From Antarcticirhabdus aurantiaca (GTDB taxonomy: Bacteria; Pseudomonadota; Alphaproteobacteria; Rhizobiales; Rhizobiaceae), in the NCBI RefSeq assembly GCF_009765365.1, contig NZ_VTOM01000008.1:167812-231811 (forward strand): 64,000 nt of DNA, written 5' to 3'. Made by a program: the position numbers and the translations under genes. The notes below the pieces were generated by a model, which had not been told where the DNA came from, searched no databases, and was given only the letters and a program-made list of their open reading frames with translations. This document shows, one piece after another, positions 1-9,816 of this stretch; within the stretch, counting starts at the first letter, position 1, and every line of letters starts with the position of its first letter.

Positions 1-785
1 GCTCGCCGCTGAACTTCAAGGATCCGGCCGAGCGCGAGCGATTCGCCGCGCTCGGGGCCGATGTCGCGGTGGTCGTCGCCTACGGCCTCCTCCTGCCGCA
101 GCCCGTTCTCGACGCGCCGCGCCTCGGCTGCTTCAACCTTCACGGCTCGCTCCTGCCGCGCTGGCGGGGCGCCGCGCCCATTCAGCGCGCGATCGAGGCC
201 GGCGACGCGCGGACCGGCGTCATGGTCATGCGCATGGAAGCCGGGCTCGACACCGGCCCGGTGGCGCTGACGGCCGAGACGCCGATCGGCGAGTCGGACA
301 CGGCCGGCGATCTGTCTCAGCGCCTGTCGGCGATCGGGGCCGATCTCGTCGTCGAGGCGCTGGCCCGGCTGGCGGCTGGCGACCTGCCGCTGGAAAGCCA
401 GGACGAGCTGACGCGGCGCACCGGCGTCGCGCCGACCTATGCCAGGAAGATCGACAAGGCCGAGGCGGCGCTGGACCTGACGGGCGACGCGGCCGTTCTC
501 GCGCGCCGGATCAACGCCTTCTCGCCCGCCCCCGGCGCGCACCTGACGGTCGATCTCGGCAACGGTCCGGAGCGGCTGAAGGTGCTGCGGGCGCGCGCAG
601 AGGAGGGGCGCGGCGACGCCGTGCCCGGCACGCTTCTCGACGACGGGCTTCGTCTGGCCTGCGGGCGCGGCGCGCTGCGGCTCCTCGACGTCCAGCGCGC
701 GGGCTCGAAGGCGATGGGCGCCGCGCAGTTCCTGGCGGGCACGCGGCTGAAGGTCGGCGCCTCGATCCTGCCGGCGGCCGGCTGA
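1..785 (+). CDS. fmt: methionyl-tRNA formyltransferase, 3' part
   Basis: Formylates the amino group of Met-tRNAfMet with 10-formyl-THF before translation initiation in the cytoplasm. About 260 residues are visible, open from base 3; the start lies left of the window (family length is about 310). The N-terminal catalytic domain shows the conserved stretch [15 protein letters not shown] containing the active-site histidine region, preceded by PLNFKDPAE. The remaining C-terminal part from about codon 140 ([13 protein letters not shown] onward) is the OB-like tRNA-binding domain. truA starts 4 bp downstream, so the two are probably cotranscribed, an order common in alphaproteobacteria. Recognition is secure; only the 5' end is missing. 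Confidence 0.96.
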   Translation, partial: SPLNFKDPAERERFAALGADVAVVVAYGLLLPQPVLDAPRLGCFNLHGSLLPRWRGAAPIQRAIEAGDARTGVMVMRMEAGLDTGPVALTAETPIGESDTAGDLSQRLSAIGADLVVEALARLAAGDLPLESQDELTRRTGVAPTYARKIDKAEAALDLTGDAAVLARRINAFSPAPGAHLTVDLGNGPERLKVLRARAEEGRGDAVPGTLLDDGLRLACGRGALRLLDVQRAGSKAMGAAQFLAGTRLKVGASILPAAG

Positions 786-789
786 GCCC

Positions 790-1581
790 GTGCCGCGCTA
801 CAAGCTCACCGTCGAATATGACGGCACCTCCTATTGCGGCTGGCAGCGGCAGGCGAACGGCTGGTCGGTCCAGGAAGCGATCGAGACGGCGCTGCACAAG
901 CTCTCGGGCGAGACGGTGACCCTGTTCGGAGCGGGGCGCACCGACGCGGGCGTCCATGCGAGCGGCCAGGTCGCCCATGCCGACCTCACCCGCGCCTACC
1001 CGACCGACACGGTTCGCGATGCCCTCAACGCGCATCTTCGCGAGGAGCGGATCGCGATCCTGACCGCCGAGGTCGCGCCGGACGGCTTCGACGCGCGCTT
1101 CTCGGCGACGCAGCGCCACTACCTCTACCGCATCCTCAACCGCCGGCCGCCCGCGGCGCTCCTGGCCGGCCGCGTCTGGTGGGCCTGGAAGCACCTCGAC
1201 GAGCGCGCCATGCACGAGGCCGCCCAGCGGCTCGTCGGGACCCACGACTTCAACACCTTCCGCTCCGCCCACTGCCAGGCGAAGAACCCGGTGCGCACCC
1301 TCGAGCGGCTCGACGTGACGCGCGAGGGCGAGGAGGTGCATATCCGCGCCTCGGCGCAGTCCTTCCTCCACAACCAGATCCGCTCCTTCGCCGGCACGCT
1401 GAAGCTCGTCGGGGAGGGGCGCTGGAGCGCCGAGGACGTCGCTTCTGCGCTTGCCGCGCGCGACCGCACCCGCTGCGGGCCCGTCGCCCCGCCGGACGGC
1501 CTTTATCTCACCGGCGTCGACTACGGCACCGGCCGCAAGCGCACTCTGCCTGAAACCTGGCCGCCGCGATCGGCGGAATGA
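790..1581 (+). CDS. truA: tRNA pseudouridine(38-40) synthase TruA
   Basis: Isomerises uridines 38-40 in the anticodon stem-loop of many tRNAs. The 263-residue product has the usual family length. The signature [17 protein letters not shown] puts the catalytic aspartate at residue 52, and the tail [14 protein letters not shown] matches the family. The start is GTG at 790, only 4 bp after the fmt stop, and the reading [13 protein letters not shown] fits known N-termini. Translation is probably coupled to fmt. Confidence 0.97.
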   Translation: MPRYKLTVEYDGTSYCGWQRQANGWSVQEAIETALHKLSGETVTLFGAGRTDAGVHASGQVAHADLTRAYPTDTVRDALNAHLREERIAILTAEVAPDGFDARFSATQRHYLYRILNRRPPAALLAGRVWWAWKHLDERAMHEAAQRLVGTHDFNTFRSAHCQAKNPVRTLERLDVTREGEEVHIRASAQSFLHNQIRSFAGTLKLVGEGRWSAEDVASALAARDRTRCGPVAPPDGLYLTGVDYGTGRKRTLPETWPPRSAE

Positions 1582-1682
1582 ACCGGCCTGCGCGGTCGCG
1601 TTATCCATAAACCGACTCATCCGAGGCCGCGAGTTGCGTCCCCGCGCGCGGCGGATACCCTCGCCCGCGAAGAGGGATGGTC

Positions 1683-2567
1683 ATGAGCGATCGGTTCGGC
1701 AAGCAGATCCTGCGGAAGATCCTTCCGCAACGCGCACTCGAGATCGGCAAGCGCGGCATGGCGCGCGGGCGCCTCGACCGCGCCGAGCGCGCGCTGCGCG
1801 GAGCCGCCGAGGGGCCGAACTGGCTGGACCCGTCGATGATTGACGCTCTGGCGAGGCGCTATCCGGTGACGCGCGGCCTGGAGCCCGCCTCGGCGCCAAG
1901 CCCCAACCGCGAGGAGGCGCGCCGCACCATCCGCCAGTGCGGCGAGGGCGCACGCACGGTTCTGGAGGTCGGCGGCGGTCCGGGACTCGTCTCCTGGGGC
2001 ATCGCGGAAACGGGGCGGCTGGCGACCTGCATCGACATCCTCGACGAGTTCCATCCCGGCGCCGTCGCGGCGGGCGTGCGGCCGGTGGTCGGCGACGGCT
2101 GCGCCATGCCCTTTTCCGATGACGAGTTCGACGCGGCTTTTTCCTACAACAGCTTCGAGCACATCCACGAGCCGCGCGCCGCCCTCATGGAGATGGCGCG
2201 GGTCGTGCGGCCGGGCGGGCGCATCCACGTCGCCTTCGCGCCGATCTACAACGCGCCGCTCGGCCTCCACGCCTTCCTGGAGTTCGGCATCCCGTTCATC
2301 CAGCACCTGTTTCGCGAGGACGACATCCGCCCGCGCGTCACCAGCCCGGACCTGTGGAACCTCAACCACTGGCCGCTCGCCCGCTACCGGGCGCTATGGG
2401 ACGACGTCGAGGCGACGGGGCGCCTGCGCCGCGTGGCCTACAGCGAGGAGCGCGACTTCGGCGGCGTCGAGCTCATCGCCGAGTTCCCCTCCTGCTTCGC
2501 CAAGATCAGCCGGGACATCGACGAGTTCATCATGTCCAAGCTGGTGGTGACCTTCGAGGTGGCCTGA
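1683..2567 (+). CDS. class I SAM-dependent methyltransferase, substrate unknown
   Basis: A 294-residue protein with the SAM-binding motif I VLEVGGGPGL at residues 93-102, an acidic motif after the second strand (CIDILDEF), and the Methyltransf_11-like post-motif DEFDAAFSYNSFEHIHEP. A basic N-terminal 45 residues precede the domain. ATG 1683 is preferred over ATG 1677 because the GAGGGA ribosome site at 1672-1677 overlaps the upstream ATG and leaves 5 bp to 1683. It ends 7 bp before the convergent membrane-protein gene. The fold is clear from the motifs. The substrate cannot be read; residues after 170 (aromatic, HAFLEFGIPFIQHLF) suggest a specificity region. Confidence 0.85.
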   Translation: MSDRFGKQILRKILPQRALEIGKRGMARGRLDRAERALRGAAEGPNWLDPSMIDALARRYPVTRGLEPASAPSPNREEARRTIRQCGEGARTVLEVGGGPGLVSWGIAETGRLATCIDILDEFHPGAVAAGVRPVVGDGCAMPFSDDEFDAAFSYNSFEHIHEPRAALMEMARVVRPGGRIHVAFAPIYNAPLGLHAFLEFGIPFIQHLFREDDIRPRVTSPDLWNLNHWPLARYRALWDDVEATGRLRRVAYSEERDFGGVELIAEFPSCFAKISRDIDEFIMSKLVVTFEVA

Positions 2568-2574
2568 GGCCGGC

Positions 2575-3168
2575 CTAGAGGAGCCTCACGCCGGTCACGT
2601 CCATGACCGCGCCGTAGGAGATCAGCGAGGCGACCACCATCAGCGCCACCACGGCCGTGGCCGCCGCGACGTCGCGCCCGAGCGCGGTCGAGACGAGGCG
2701 CACGGTGAGGGCGATGGAGCCGATCGACAGGACGAGCCCGACGAGCGAGGCGCCCGCGCCCGCCCCGAAGGCGAGCAGCATGAGCCAATAGGGCACGAAG
2801 CCCCAGGCGATCAGCGCGCCGCCCCAGTTGGCCGCGATGATCAGCGGCACGACCTTGCGCGAGAACCCGATGCGCCGGGCGATCACCATCAGGATGACCA
2901 CCGGCAGGATCCAGCCGAGGAGGTCGGCGAGCGCGTGCGCGCCGTAGATGAGGACGGGGTCGCGCGGCATGCCGGGCTCGACCACCTCCTCAACCTGCCG
3001 GAACTCGATCCAGGACAAGGCGAGCGCGGGTAGGGCCACGGGGATGGCCGCGAAGGACTCCCAGAAGCCGTCGGCCGAAATGTCGAGGCGCTTCAAGCCT
3101 TCGGTTCGGCCGCGCATCAGGTCGAAGGCGCCGGCGAAGTAGTCGAGTATCCGGGCCAGCTCTGGCAT
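2575..3168 (-). CDS. multi-pass membrane protein of unknown function
   Basis: A 197-residue protein. The N-terminal about 80 residues are mixed (MPELARILDYFAGAF) with one hydrophobic patch, followed by four or five membrane segments between about residues 75 and 195. It lies 8 bp downstream of dapE on the same strand, so it is probably the second gene of a dapE operon. I recognise no family with certainty. The stop (TAG on the minus strand at 2577-2575) nearly abuts the convergent methyltransferase gene with no visible terminator. ATG 3168 is the start that gives a sensible protein; the much longer upstream extension of this frame runs antisense-like through dapE and is not real. Confidence 0.8.
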   Translation of the reverse strand: MPELARILDYFAGAFDLMRGRTEGLKRLDISADGFWESFAAIPVALPALALSWIEFRQVEEVVEPGMPRDPVLIYGAHALADLLGWILPVVILMVIARRIGFSRKVVPLIIAANWGGALIAWGFVPYWLMLLAFGAGAGASLVGLVLSIGSIALTVRLVSTALGRDVAAATAVVALMVVASLISYGAVMDVTGVRLL

Positions 3169-3176
3169 GGACGGTC

Positions 3177-4379
3177 TTATCCTCTCGCGGCGAACCAGCC
3201 GGACACGAAACGACGGTAGATCTCGGTCAGCTGCTCGAGATCGGCGACGCTCGCCCGCTCGTCCACCTTGTGCATGGTCTGTCCGACGAGGCCGAACTCG
3301 GCGACGGGACAGTGGTTCTTGATGAAGCGCGCGTCCGAGGTGCCCCCGGAGGTGGAGAGCGCCGGCCGGCGCCCGGTGACGGCCTCGACCGCCTCCGACA
3401 GGGTGCGCGCCAGCGCGTCGTCCGTCGTCAGGAATACGTCGGAGACGGGCGCCTTCCATTCGACCCGCCAGTGTGGAGCCTGCGCACCCTCCCGCATCGG
3501 CATGGCGCCCGCGGCGGCCGTCAGCCGGCGCTCGATCTCGGCCTTCAGCGTGGTCCCGCTCCATTCGTCGTTGAAGCGGACGTTGAAGGACAGGCGCGCG
3601 CGTGCCGGAATGACGTTCAGCGAGGGATTGCCCGTGTCGACGGAGACGATCTCGAGGTTGCTCGGGTCGAAGCGCGCGTTGCCCGCATCCAGCGGCGGGT
3701 CGATCAGGCTCTGCCCGAGCGCGAGGAGCAGCGGGATCGGATTGGCGGCGAGGTGCGGATAGGCCGCGTGCCCCTGGACGCCGTCGACGTGGACGTGGCC
3801 GGACAAGGAGCCGCGGCGGCCGATCTTGATCATGTCGCCGAGCGCCGCCGGATTGGTCGGCTCGCCGACGATGCAGGCGTCGAAGCGCTCGCCGCGGTTC
3901 CGAGCCCAGTCGAGAAGCTTCACCGTGCCGTTGATCGCCGGCCCTTCCTCGTCGCCGGTGATCAGCAGCGAGATGCGGCCCGTCGCCGGCAGCTCGCCCG
4001 CCGCCGCCATGCGGCCGAGCGCGGCCAGGAAGCAGGCGATGCCGCCCTTCATATCGACGGCGCCCCGGCCCCAGACGAAGCCGTCGCGGATCGCGCCGGA
4101 GAACGGGCCCTCGCGCCAGTCCTCTGCGGCGCCCGGCGGCACGACGTCGGTGTGGCCGGCGAAGACGAGGTGCGGCCCCGTCTCGCCGCGGCGGGCGAAG
4201 AGGTTCTCGACGTTCGGCGTGTCCGGCTCGGAGAAGACCGGTCGTTCGACGGCGAAGCCGAGGGGGCGGAGCATGGCTTCGAGCGCGGCCAGCGCGCCGC
4301 CCTCCTCCGGCGTCACGGAGGGGCAGCGGATCAGGGCCGAGAGAAGAGCGGAGGGGTTTGTCGGATCGGGTATGGTCAT
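3177..4379 (-). CDS. dapE: succinyl-diaminopimelate desuccinylase DapE
   Basis: Hydrolyses N-succinyl-LL-2,6-diaminopimelate to LL-DAP and succinate in the succinylase branch of lysine/DAP synthesis; a cytoplasmic di-zinc M20 peptidase. The product is 400 residues. Metal and catalytic motifs are visible: [11 protein letters not shown] (His76 ligand, Asp78), [11 protein letters not shown] (Asp109 ligand), ITGDEEGP (general base Glu144 and ligand Glu145), and GGTSDARF near the C-terminus. ATG 4379 gives the usual N-terminus [21 protein letters not shown]. An in-frame start 17 codons upstream is not needed. dapD, which makes the precursor of its substrate's branch, lies 2.4 kb to the right. Confidence 0.97.
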   Translation of the reverse strand: MTIPDPTNPSALLSALIRCPSVTPEEGGALAALEAMLRPLGFAVERPVFSEPDTPNVENLFARRGETGPHLVFAGHTDVVPPGAAEDWREGPFSGAIRDGFVWGRGAVDMKGGIACFLAALGRMAAAGELPATGRISLLITGDEEGPAINGTVKLLDWARNRGERFDACIVGEPTNPAALGDMIKIGRRGSLSGHVHVDGVQGHAAYPHLAANPIPLLLALGQSLIDPPLDAGNARFDPSNLEIVSVDTGNPSLNVIPARARLSFNVRFNDEWSGTTLKAEIERRLTAAAGAMPMREGAQAPHWRVEWKAPVSDVFLTTDDALARTLSEAVEAVTGRRPALSTSGGTSDARFIKNHCPVAEFGLVGQTMHKVDERASVADLEQLTEIYRRFVSGWFAARG

Positions 4380-4678
4380 GGTGCAGCGCGAGGAAGAGTA
4401 GAAGCTGGAGGCGGGCGGAAACAAGGGCAACCATGCGGAGAAATGGGTTCCCGGCGCGTCGTCGGGCGATGCGGCCCGGCCACAGGCTTGTGCAAAACTT
4501 AACGGGGCGTTGCCGCCGGGTGCCGGCAGCCCGGTTCCGCCATGGTTCGGCCTTGATCAGGCCTGAATCGAGCCGGGAGTGTTGCGGAACGTGTCCGCCG
4601 GTCTGCCGTGTCGCTTTCGACAGGCCGGGCCGGGCAGGTGGCCCGACGCTAGGTTCAACGGTCCGGAAAGGACGCTGC

Positions 4679-5767
4679 ATGCCCGTCCCGTCGCTCGCCC
4701 GCAGCCGCGCGGCTGCCCGCTCCATCGGCACCATGCTCGCCATCGTCGTGGGGGCGGGCGCCTTGAGCGGATGCCTCGCGCAGGGCGCGACGGAATACGA
4801 TGCGGCACAGAACGGGGCGCTGGGACGCTCCACCGGGGCGATCCCCGTGCCGGCGCTCGCCCCGCGGGCGGCGGAGGGCAAGGGCTCGCGCCTCGCCCGC
4901 GCCGAGACCGCGCCCAAGGACAAGGTCCAGAGCGGCAAGGACCGGGACGCGCTCCTCACCGAAGTGGCCTACGCGCCGAGCCGCGAGCGGGTGGCGGAAG
5001 CCTTCGCCCAGGCCGAGACGCGGGGCAGCACGATCTCCGGCTCCACGGCCATCGACGCGCTGATCGAGAAGCACGCTCGCGAGAACGGCATTCCCCCGGC
5101 TCTCGCCTACGGCTTCGTTCGGGTCGAGAGCCGCTACAATCCGAGCGCCAAGGGCAGCGGCGTCTACGGCCTGTCGCAGATCAAGCCGTCGACCGCCCGC
5201 GGGCTCGGCTTCTCGGGGCCGACGACGGCACTGTTCGATCCCGACACCAACCTTCGCTACGGCATGCGTTATCTCGCCGGCGCCTGGCAGAAGGGCGGCG
5301 GCGACGTCTGCATGGCCGCGATGAAGTACAAGGGCGGCCACCGCGCGACGCGCATGACGAAATCGACCCTGAGCTACTGCGCTGCGGTGAAGCGCGAGAT
5401 GGCGAAGGTGTCCGGGCGCTCGCGCATGCCGGAGACCGTGATCGCCGCCGCGCTGAAGGAAAAGCCGGAGACCGCCGCGGCCGTGGCGCTGACGCAGACC
5501 GCGGCGCCGAAGACCACCGCGAGCGCCGCAATTGCCGCCGCCTCGCAGACCCCCGAAGCCCGCGCCGTCGCGCTGACCGCCGGCGAGACCAAGGCCGCGG
5601 CCGCGTCCGAGGCGATCGCCGCCGCGGCCGTCGCCGTGCCCGCAGCCCGCCCGGCCGCCAGCGATGCCGCGCGCGAGATCGCCAGCGCCGCGCCCGTTTC
5701 CGCCAAGAGCGGCCGCATCGGCCACCACGCAGCGGGCGACGTTCCGGTCCCGTCCTTCGCGGACTGA
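4679..5767 (+). CDS. lytic transglycosylase (SLT domain) lipoprotein
   Basis: Predicted to cleave murein glycan strands with 1,6-anhydro product formation, anchored by lipid to the membrane. The 362-residue protein starts with a basic stretch and hydrophobic segment ending in the lipobox LSGC (Cys32). The SLT domain spans about residues 125-235 with catalytic Glu150 in VRVESRYNPSAKG, then GVYGLSQIKPSTA and NLRYGMRYLA. The last 110 residues are alanine-rich low complexity. The start ATG 4679 follows a GGAAAGGA ribosome site. The 299 bp spacer to the divergent dapE should hold both promoters; I see no distinct operator. Family assignment is firm, the exact subfamily is not. Confidence 0.92.
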   Translation: MPVPSLARSRAAARSIGTMLAIVVGAGALSGCLAQGATEYDAAQNGALGRSTGAIPVPALAPRAAEGKGSRLARAETAPKDKVQSGKDRDALLTEVAYAPSRERVAEAFAQAETRGSTISGSTAIDALIEKHARENGIPPALAYGFVRVESRYNPSAKGSGVYGLSQIKPSTARGLGFSGPTTALFDPDTNLRYGMRYLAGAWQKGGGDVCMAAMKYKGGHRATRMTKSTLSYCAAVKREMAKVSGRSRMPETVIAAALKEKPETAAAVALTQTAAPKTTASAAIAAASQTPEARAVALTAGETKAAAASEAIAAAAVAVPAARPAASDAAREIASAAPVSAKSGRIGHHAAGDVPVPSFAD

Positions 5768-5813
5768 CCGGCGGTTTCCTGCCGCCCCTGGGGCGCACGC
5801 ATCCCTTTTCACA

Positions 5814-5934
5814 TCGTCGTCCCGGCTGCCGAGCCGGGATCTGGTCCGGATCGCCGGGCGAGGGAGCGAACCCTCGACCGCTTCCCTCGTGTTTGAGGCG
5901 AAGGCATGGATCCCGCGTCAAGCACGGGATGACG
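5814..5934. repeat. inverted pair of dispersed REP-like units
   Basis: Two imperfect, oppositely oriented copies of a unit with core GTCATCCCG...GGGATCC: left arm 5814-5844 and right arm 5905-5934. Each arm is itself palindromic (CCCGGCTGCCGAGCCGGG on the left). The same unit occurs as a perfect inverted pair at 11340-11480. The pair lies between the convergent transglycosylase and phosphodiester glycosidase genes, where it could also act as a transcription barrier. Such units are widespread intergenic repeats in alphaproteobacteria. Confidence 0.8.
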
Positions 5935-5984
5935 CATTCGGGAGAAGCCGGACGGGACGCGGATGCGGGGGGCGCGTGCGCCTC

Positions 5985-6746
5985 TTACCGGTCGGTCACC
6001 GCCAGGATCGGTCCGAGCTGGTCGCGCTGGTAGTTGATGCCGAGGGCGGGGTAGAAGAGGCTCGATACCTGCCCATCGAAGAACAGCGCGTCGCGGCAGC
6101 CCAGCGTGTCGCGGAAGAACAGCGCGAAGTCCCAGAAGTTGACGGCCCGGCGCGACAGGACGAGGTGCACGATGCGCCCGTCAGCGCTGGCGCAGACGCC
6201 GTTGCGCACGTAGCGGCTCGGCGAGTTCTCGATGAAGCGGGGGTGAAGCTCGCCCTCGATCAGCAGCATGGGCCCCGACTGCGTGGCGAGGTCGGGCGCG
6301 TGGTTGCCCGCAAGATAACGCTCCGTCTCCATCACCGCGGCGCGGCCGTTCTCGACGAAGAAGATGCCGTTCGGCTTCAGCGTGAAGTTGGCGTTGCGCC
6401 CGTCGCTCGTGTTGACGCGCGTGACCTCCCGCCCGTCCTGGACGGCGAGGCCGACGGGCCGACGGTTCTCGTGGTACATGCCGGCGTTCACCGCCAGTTC
6501 CAACTTCGCGCCGGCACCGGCCAGCGCGTCACGCGCCCGCTCGAAGTTGCGGAAGGGCGCGCGATTCGCGTCCTCGGCGAGGAGGCGGAGGGCGTGCCGC
6601 TCGAGATCGACGTCGCACACGACGTAGTCCCCGCCCGCGCCGCTCGCGGTGCGGCAGAGACCCTGATGGTCGGGCGGGATCGACGGCACCGGCATCAGCC
6701 AGCCGAGCAGCGACGAGACGAGGATCGGCAGCGGCCAGAGCGCCAT
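5985..6746 (-). CDS. phosphodiester glycosidase family protein (NAGPA/DUF2233-like)
   Basis: A 253-residue protein with an N-terminal hydrophobic segment (residues 3-18) that looks like a Sec signal or anchor, so it likely acts outside the cytoplasm. Family-typical stretches are LAVNAGMYHENRRPVGLAVQDG, NGIFFVENG, ATQSGPMLLIEGE and CRDALFFDGQVSSLFYP. Members of the NAGPA fold hydrolyse sugar phosphodiesters; the substrate here is unknown. It follows dapD by 46 bp on the same strand, suggesting cotranscription. Length and motifs match YigE-type proteins. Confidence 0.85.
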   Translation of the reverse strand: MALWPLPILVSSLLGWLMPVPSIPPDHQGLCRTASGAGGDYVVCDVDLERHALRLLAEDANRAPFRNFERARDALAGAGAKLELAVNAGMYHENRRPVGLAVQDGREVTRVNTSDGRNANFTLKPNGIFFVENGRAAVMETERYLAGNHAPDLATQSGPMLLIEGELHPRFIENSPSRYVRNGVCASADGRIVHLVLSRRAVNFWDFALFFRDTLGCRDALFFDGQVSSLFYPALGINYQRDQLGPILAVTDR

Positions 6747-6792
6747 GGCGACGTCCTTCGAAACGGGGAGCTTCCGGCTGGCCGGAGACGGC

Positions 6793-7650
6793 TCAGGTGC
6801 GCAGGAGGTCGTTGATCGCGGTCTTCGAGCGGGTCTTCTCGTCGACGCGCTTGACGATCACGGCGCAGTAGAGCCCCGGACCCGGCTCGCCGTTGCCCAT
6901 GGGCTTTGCGGCGGGCAGCGAGCCCGCCACGACCACGGAATAAGGCGGCACTTCGCCGTAGGTGATCGAGCCGGTCTCGCGGTCGACGATCTTGGTCGAC
7001 TTGCCGATATAGACGCCCATGCCGAGCACAGAGCCCTCGCGCACGATGCAGCCCTCGACGACCTCGGAGCGGGCGCCGATGAAGCAATTGTCCTCGATGA
7101 TCGTCGGCCCCGCCTGCATGGGCTCCAGGACGCCGCCGATGCCGACGCCGCCCGACAGGTGGACGTGGGCGCCGATCTGGGCGCAAGAGCCGACCGTCGC
7201 CCAGCCGTCGACCATCGTGCCCTCGCCGACATAGGCGCCGAGGTTGACGAAGGAGGGCATCAGGATCGCGTCGCGGCCGATAAAGGCCGAGCGGCGTACG
7301 ATGGAGCCGGGAACGGCGCGGATGCCGGCCGCGCGGAAGCGCTCCGCGTCCCATCCGGCGAACTTCGAGGGCACCTTGTCCCACCAGATGGCGCCGCCGG
7401 GGCCACCCTCGATGATCTCCATGTCGTTGAGGCGGAAGGACAGGAGCACCGCCTTCTTCAGCCACTGGTGGACGGTCCAGGTGCCGTCCTCCCCGCGCGA
7501 GGCGACGCGCATCGTGCCCGAATCGAGCGCTTCGAGGGCCGCTTCGACGGCGTCGCGCACTTCGCCCGTCGTTGCCGGGGAAAGCTCGGCACGCGCCTCG
7601 AAGGCGGCGTCGATCACCCGTTCCAGCTCGGTCGCATCGGAAGCGCTCAT
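6793..7650 (-). CDS. dapD: tetrahydrodipicolinate N-succinyltransferase DapD
   Basis: Transfers succinyl from succinyl-CoA to tetrahydrodipicolinate, the entry to the succinylase route that DapE completes. The 285-residue product carries left-handed beta-helix hexapeptide repeats over about residues 110-220 and the family stretches [34 protein letters not shown] and [23 protein letters not shown] 7650 has a GAGGAC ribosome site about 6 bp upstream; an in-frame start five codons earlier is less likely. It diverges from the LOG gene across a 90 bp spacer. Confidence 0.97.
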   Translation of the reverse strand: MSASDATELERVIDAAFEARAELSPATTGEVRDAVEAALEALDSGTMRVASRGEDGTWTVHQWLKKAVLLSFRLNDMEIIEGGPGGAIWWDKVPSKFAGWDAERFRAAGIRAVPGSIVRRSAFIGRDAILMPSFVNLGAYVGEGTMVDGWATVGSCAQIGAHVHLSGGVGIGGVLEPMQAGPTIIEDNCFIGARSEVVEGCIVREGSVLGMGVYIGKSTKIVDRETGSITYGEVPPYSVVVAGSLPAAKPMGNGEPGPGLYCAVIVKRVDEKTRSKTAINDLLRT

Positions 7651-7740
7651 CGCGTCGGTCCTCAAGGTTCGAAAGCTCGGTCCGCTCTATTAGATGAGCG
7701 GGCAAGCGGTCAATCGAAGCGGAGGCTCGAGGAGGCAGGC

Positions 7741-8589
7741 ATGGCGGACGAGAACGACACCGAGAACTGGGATCCGTTTCCGAGTTCGAGCACCGACGCG
7801 AAGCTCGCGCAGATCAAGCCGGACACCCCGCAGACGCGTTCGCCGACCTACCGGCTAGCCTATGACGACCCCGACTTCCTGACGCTGGAGGCGACGCGGG
7901 GCGTGCGGCTCCAACTCGAACTGATGAAGCCGGAGATGACGCTGGCCGAGGCCGGCATCCTGTCGACCGTCGTGCTTTTCGGCGGCGCGCGGATCCCCGA
8001 GCCGGGACAGGCGGCTTGGGCGGCCCGCAACGAGGGGCAGAAGGCGCGGCTGGAAGCGAATTCGCGCTATTACGAGGAAGCGCGGGAGTTCGCGCGGCTG
8101 TGCTCGCGCCATTCCGCCACTTCGTCCGGCAGCAAGGAATTCGTGATCGTCACCGGCGGGGGGCCGGGCGTCATGGAAGCGGGCAACCGCGGAGCGTCCG
8201 AAGTGGGCGCGCCCTCGATCGCGCTCAATATCACGCTCCCGCACGAGCAGGCGCCCAACCTCTACGCCACGCCCGAGCTCTGCTTCAACTTCCACTACTT
8301 CGCCATCCGCAAGATGCACTTCCTTCTGCGGGCGAAGGCGATGGCGATCTTTCCCGGCGGCTTCGGCACGCTCGACGAGATGTTCGAGGCGCTGACGCTG
8401 ATCCAGACGGGCCGGATGCAGCCGATCCCGGTGATCCTGTTCGGCGAGAGCTTCTGGCGGCGCGTGATCAACTTCGAGGCTCTGGCCGAGGAGGGCACGA
8501 TCGCGCCGGAGGACCTCGACCTCTTCTCGTTCGTCGACAGCGCGGAGGAGGGCTGGGCGCGCATCCGGAGCTTCTACGACTTCGCCTGA
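7741..8589 (+). CDS. LOG family (TIGR00730-like) protein
   Basis: A 282-residue protein with the two signatures of the LOG/lysine-decarboxylase-like fold: VTGGGPGVMEAGNRGA and FPGGFGTLDEMFE. LOG enzymes release free cytokinin or nucleobase by cleaving nucleoside 5'-monophosphates, and several bacterial members are general nucleotide phosphoribohydrolases. This is the longer bacterial type, with an N-terminal extension of about 90 residues before the VLFGGARIP strand. Start ATG 7741 follows GGAGG at 7730-7734. Whether it acts on AMP or another nucleotide cannot be told from sequence. Confidence 0.88.
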   Translation: MADENDTENWDPFPSSSTDAKLAQIKPDTPQTRSPTYRLAYDDPDFLTLEATRGVRLQLELMKPEMTLAEAGILSTVVLFGGARIPEPGQAAWAARNEGQKARLEANSRYYEEAREFARLCSRHSATSSGSKEFVIVTGGGPGVMEAGNRGASEVGAPSIALNITLPHEQAPNLYATPELCFNFHYFAIRKMHFLLRAKAMAIFPGGFGTLDEMFEALTLIQTGRMQPIPVILFGESFWRRVINFEALAEEGTIAPEDLDLFSFVDSAEEGWARIRSFYDFA

Positions 8590-8666
8590 CCGGAACCCGG
8601 AGGCCTCGCACGGACTTTTGCCGGGAAGCGGCCGGCGCTTCGGCCGGCACCGGAAAGGCTTCTCCC

Positions 8667-8987
8667 ATGACCGAGTCCCAGGACGGCGACATCATCCGCG
8701 CGCAACAGATGAAGGCGGTGCGCGAGCACATCCCGCTCGACGATGCCCACCCTCCGCGCGAGCGCCCGGACCTCGACCCCAGCTCCTTCGAGGCGCGACG
8801 CGCCGCCGAGCGCGGCGAGGTGCGCTACGAGGTGGAGCAGCAGGACGCGATCCTCGCCGCCAACCGGAAGTTCGCCGGCGACGGGCAGAAGGGCGAGGCG
8901 AGCGAGGCCGCCTTCGTGGCGGACGCGGCCGCGCACGGCCAGGGCGGCGGGCTCGCCCGCAAGGGGCGCTCGATCCTCGGCGACTGA
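8667..8987 (+). CDS. small hydrophilic protein of unknown function
   Basis: A 106-residue, charged, helix-favouring protein (MTESQDGDIIRAQQMKAVRE at the N-terminus, KGRSILGD at the C-terminus) without membrane segments, signal or cysteine. It lies 77 bp after the LOG gene on the same strand and ends 10 bp before the convergent HAD gene. ATG 8667 has a weak GGAAAGG ribosome site at 8652-8658. I do not recognise a family. Codon use looks normal for the window, which supports a real gene. Confidence 0.65.
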   Translation: MTESQDGDIIRAQQMKAVREHIPLDDAHPPRERPDLDPSSFEARRAAERGEVRYEVEQQDAILAANRKFAGDGQKGEASEAAFVADAAAHGQGGGLARKGRSILGD

Positions 8988-8997
8988 GCCGCCACTT

Positions 8998-9723
8998 TCA
9001 GGCGCCCTGGATGCGGCGCAGGAAGGTCGCGAGATCGTCGGTCACGAAGTCGATATGGTCGGCTTCGCGGCCTTCGTGCTCCCAGTAGTCGCCGAGCGTC
9101 GATTCGAAGTTGCGCGGCGCGACGAGCACCGTGCGCATGCCGACGCGCGCCGGCACTTCAAGGTTGCGCGCGAGGTCCTCGAACATCGCGGCCCGCGGCC
9201 CGTCGATGCGGTGGAGCCCCATGAACTTGTCGTAGGTCTCGCCCGCGGGCTTGGGCACGAGGCCCGCCGCGACGATGTCGAAGATGTCCTCGAAATGGTC
9301 GAGGATGCCGAGCATCCGGGCGGTGCGCTCGGCATGGCCGCGATCGCCGTTGGTGAAGATGAACTTGCGGCCGGGCAGGCGCCGGATCTCCTCGCCGAGC
9401 GCGGGATCGGGCGCGAGCCAGGAATAATCGATGTCGTGGACGAAGCTCAGGAAGGCGTCGGGGTCGACCCGGTGCTCCTCCATCAGGCCGCGCAGCGTCG
9501 TTCCGTGGCGGCGATAAAGGTCCTTCTGGAGCAGCTTCGCCTCGTCCGGCTCCATCTGCAGGAGCTCGGCGACGAAGGCGGTCATCCGCTTGTCGATCTG
9601 GCTGAAGAGGTCGGTGTGGCGGGGATAGAGCGTGTTGTCGAGGTCGAAGACCCAGTCCTGCACGTGGTCGAAGTCGGCCGGCTCGGCGTCGCGGGTCCGC
9701 CCGATGGGCGCAGCTTGCGTCAT
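8998..9723 (-). CDS. HAD-family pyrimidine 5'-nucleotidase-like phosphatase
   Basis: A 241-residue HAD hydrolase. Motif I is FDLDNTLYP (nucleophile Asp near residue 27), motif II FIFTNGD, motif III lysine in LVPKPAGETYDKF, motif IV MFEDLARNLEV. The NTLYP variant with a helical cap is typical of the pyrimidine 5'-nucleotidase group (SDT1-like), which dephosphorylates UMP/CMP or modified pyrimidine nucleotides. In many rhizobia a gene of this kind sits beside argB and dapD, as here. Substrate assignment is inference from family. Confidence 0.85.
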   Translation of the reverse strand: MTQAAPIGRTRDAEPADFDHVQDWVFDLDNTLYPRHTDLFSQIDKRMTAFVAELLQMEPDEAKLLQKDLYRRHGTTLRGLMEEHRVDPDAFLSFVHDIDYSWLAPDPALGEEIRRLPGRKFIFTNGDRGHAERTARMLGILDHFEDIFDIVAAGLVPKPAGETYDKFMGLHRIDGPRAAMFEDLARNLEVPARVGMRTVLVAPRNFESTLGDYWEHEGREADHIDFVTDDLATFLRRIQGA

Positions 9724-9816
9724 GGGGTCGGGCTCCTGAGCTGACCGTCGATGGTTCGTCCGGTTGTGGGCCGGGCGGGGGCGCGCGTCAACGACGCGCC
9801 CCCGCGCCCCGGCTCG

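Noticed and set aside
3270..4502. Plus-strand frame of 410 codons opposite dapE
   Set aside because: dapE motifs are complete on the other strand and this frame has no recognisable domain.
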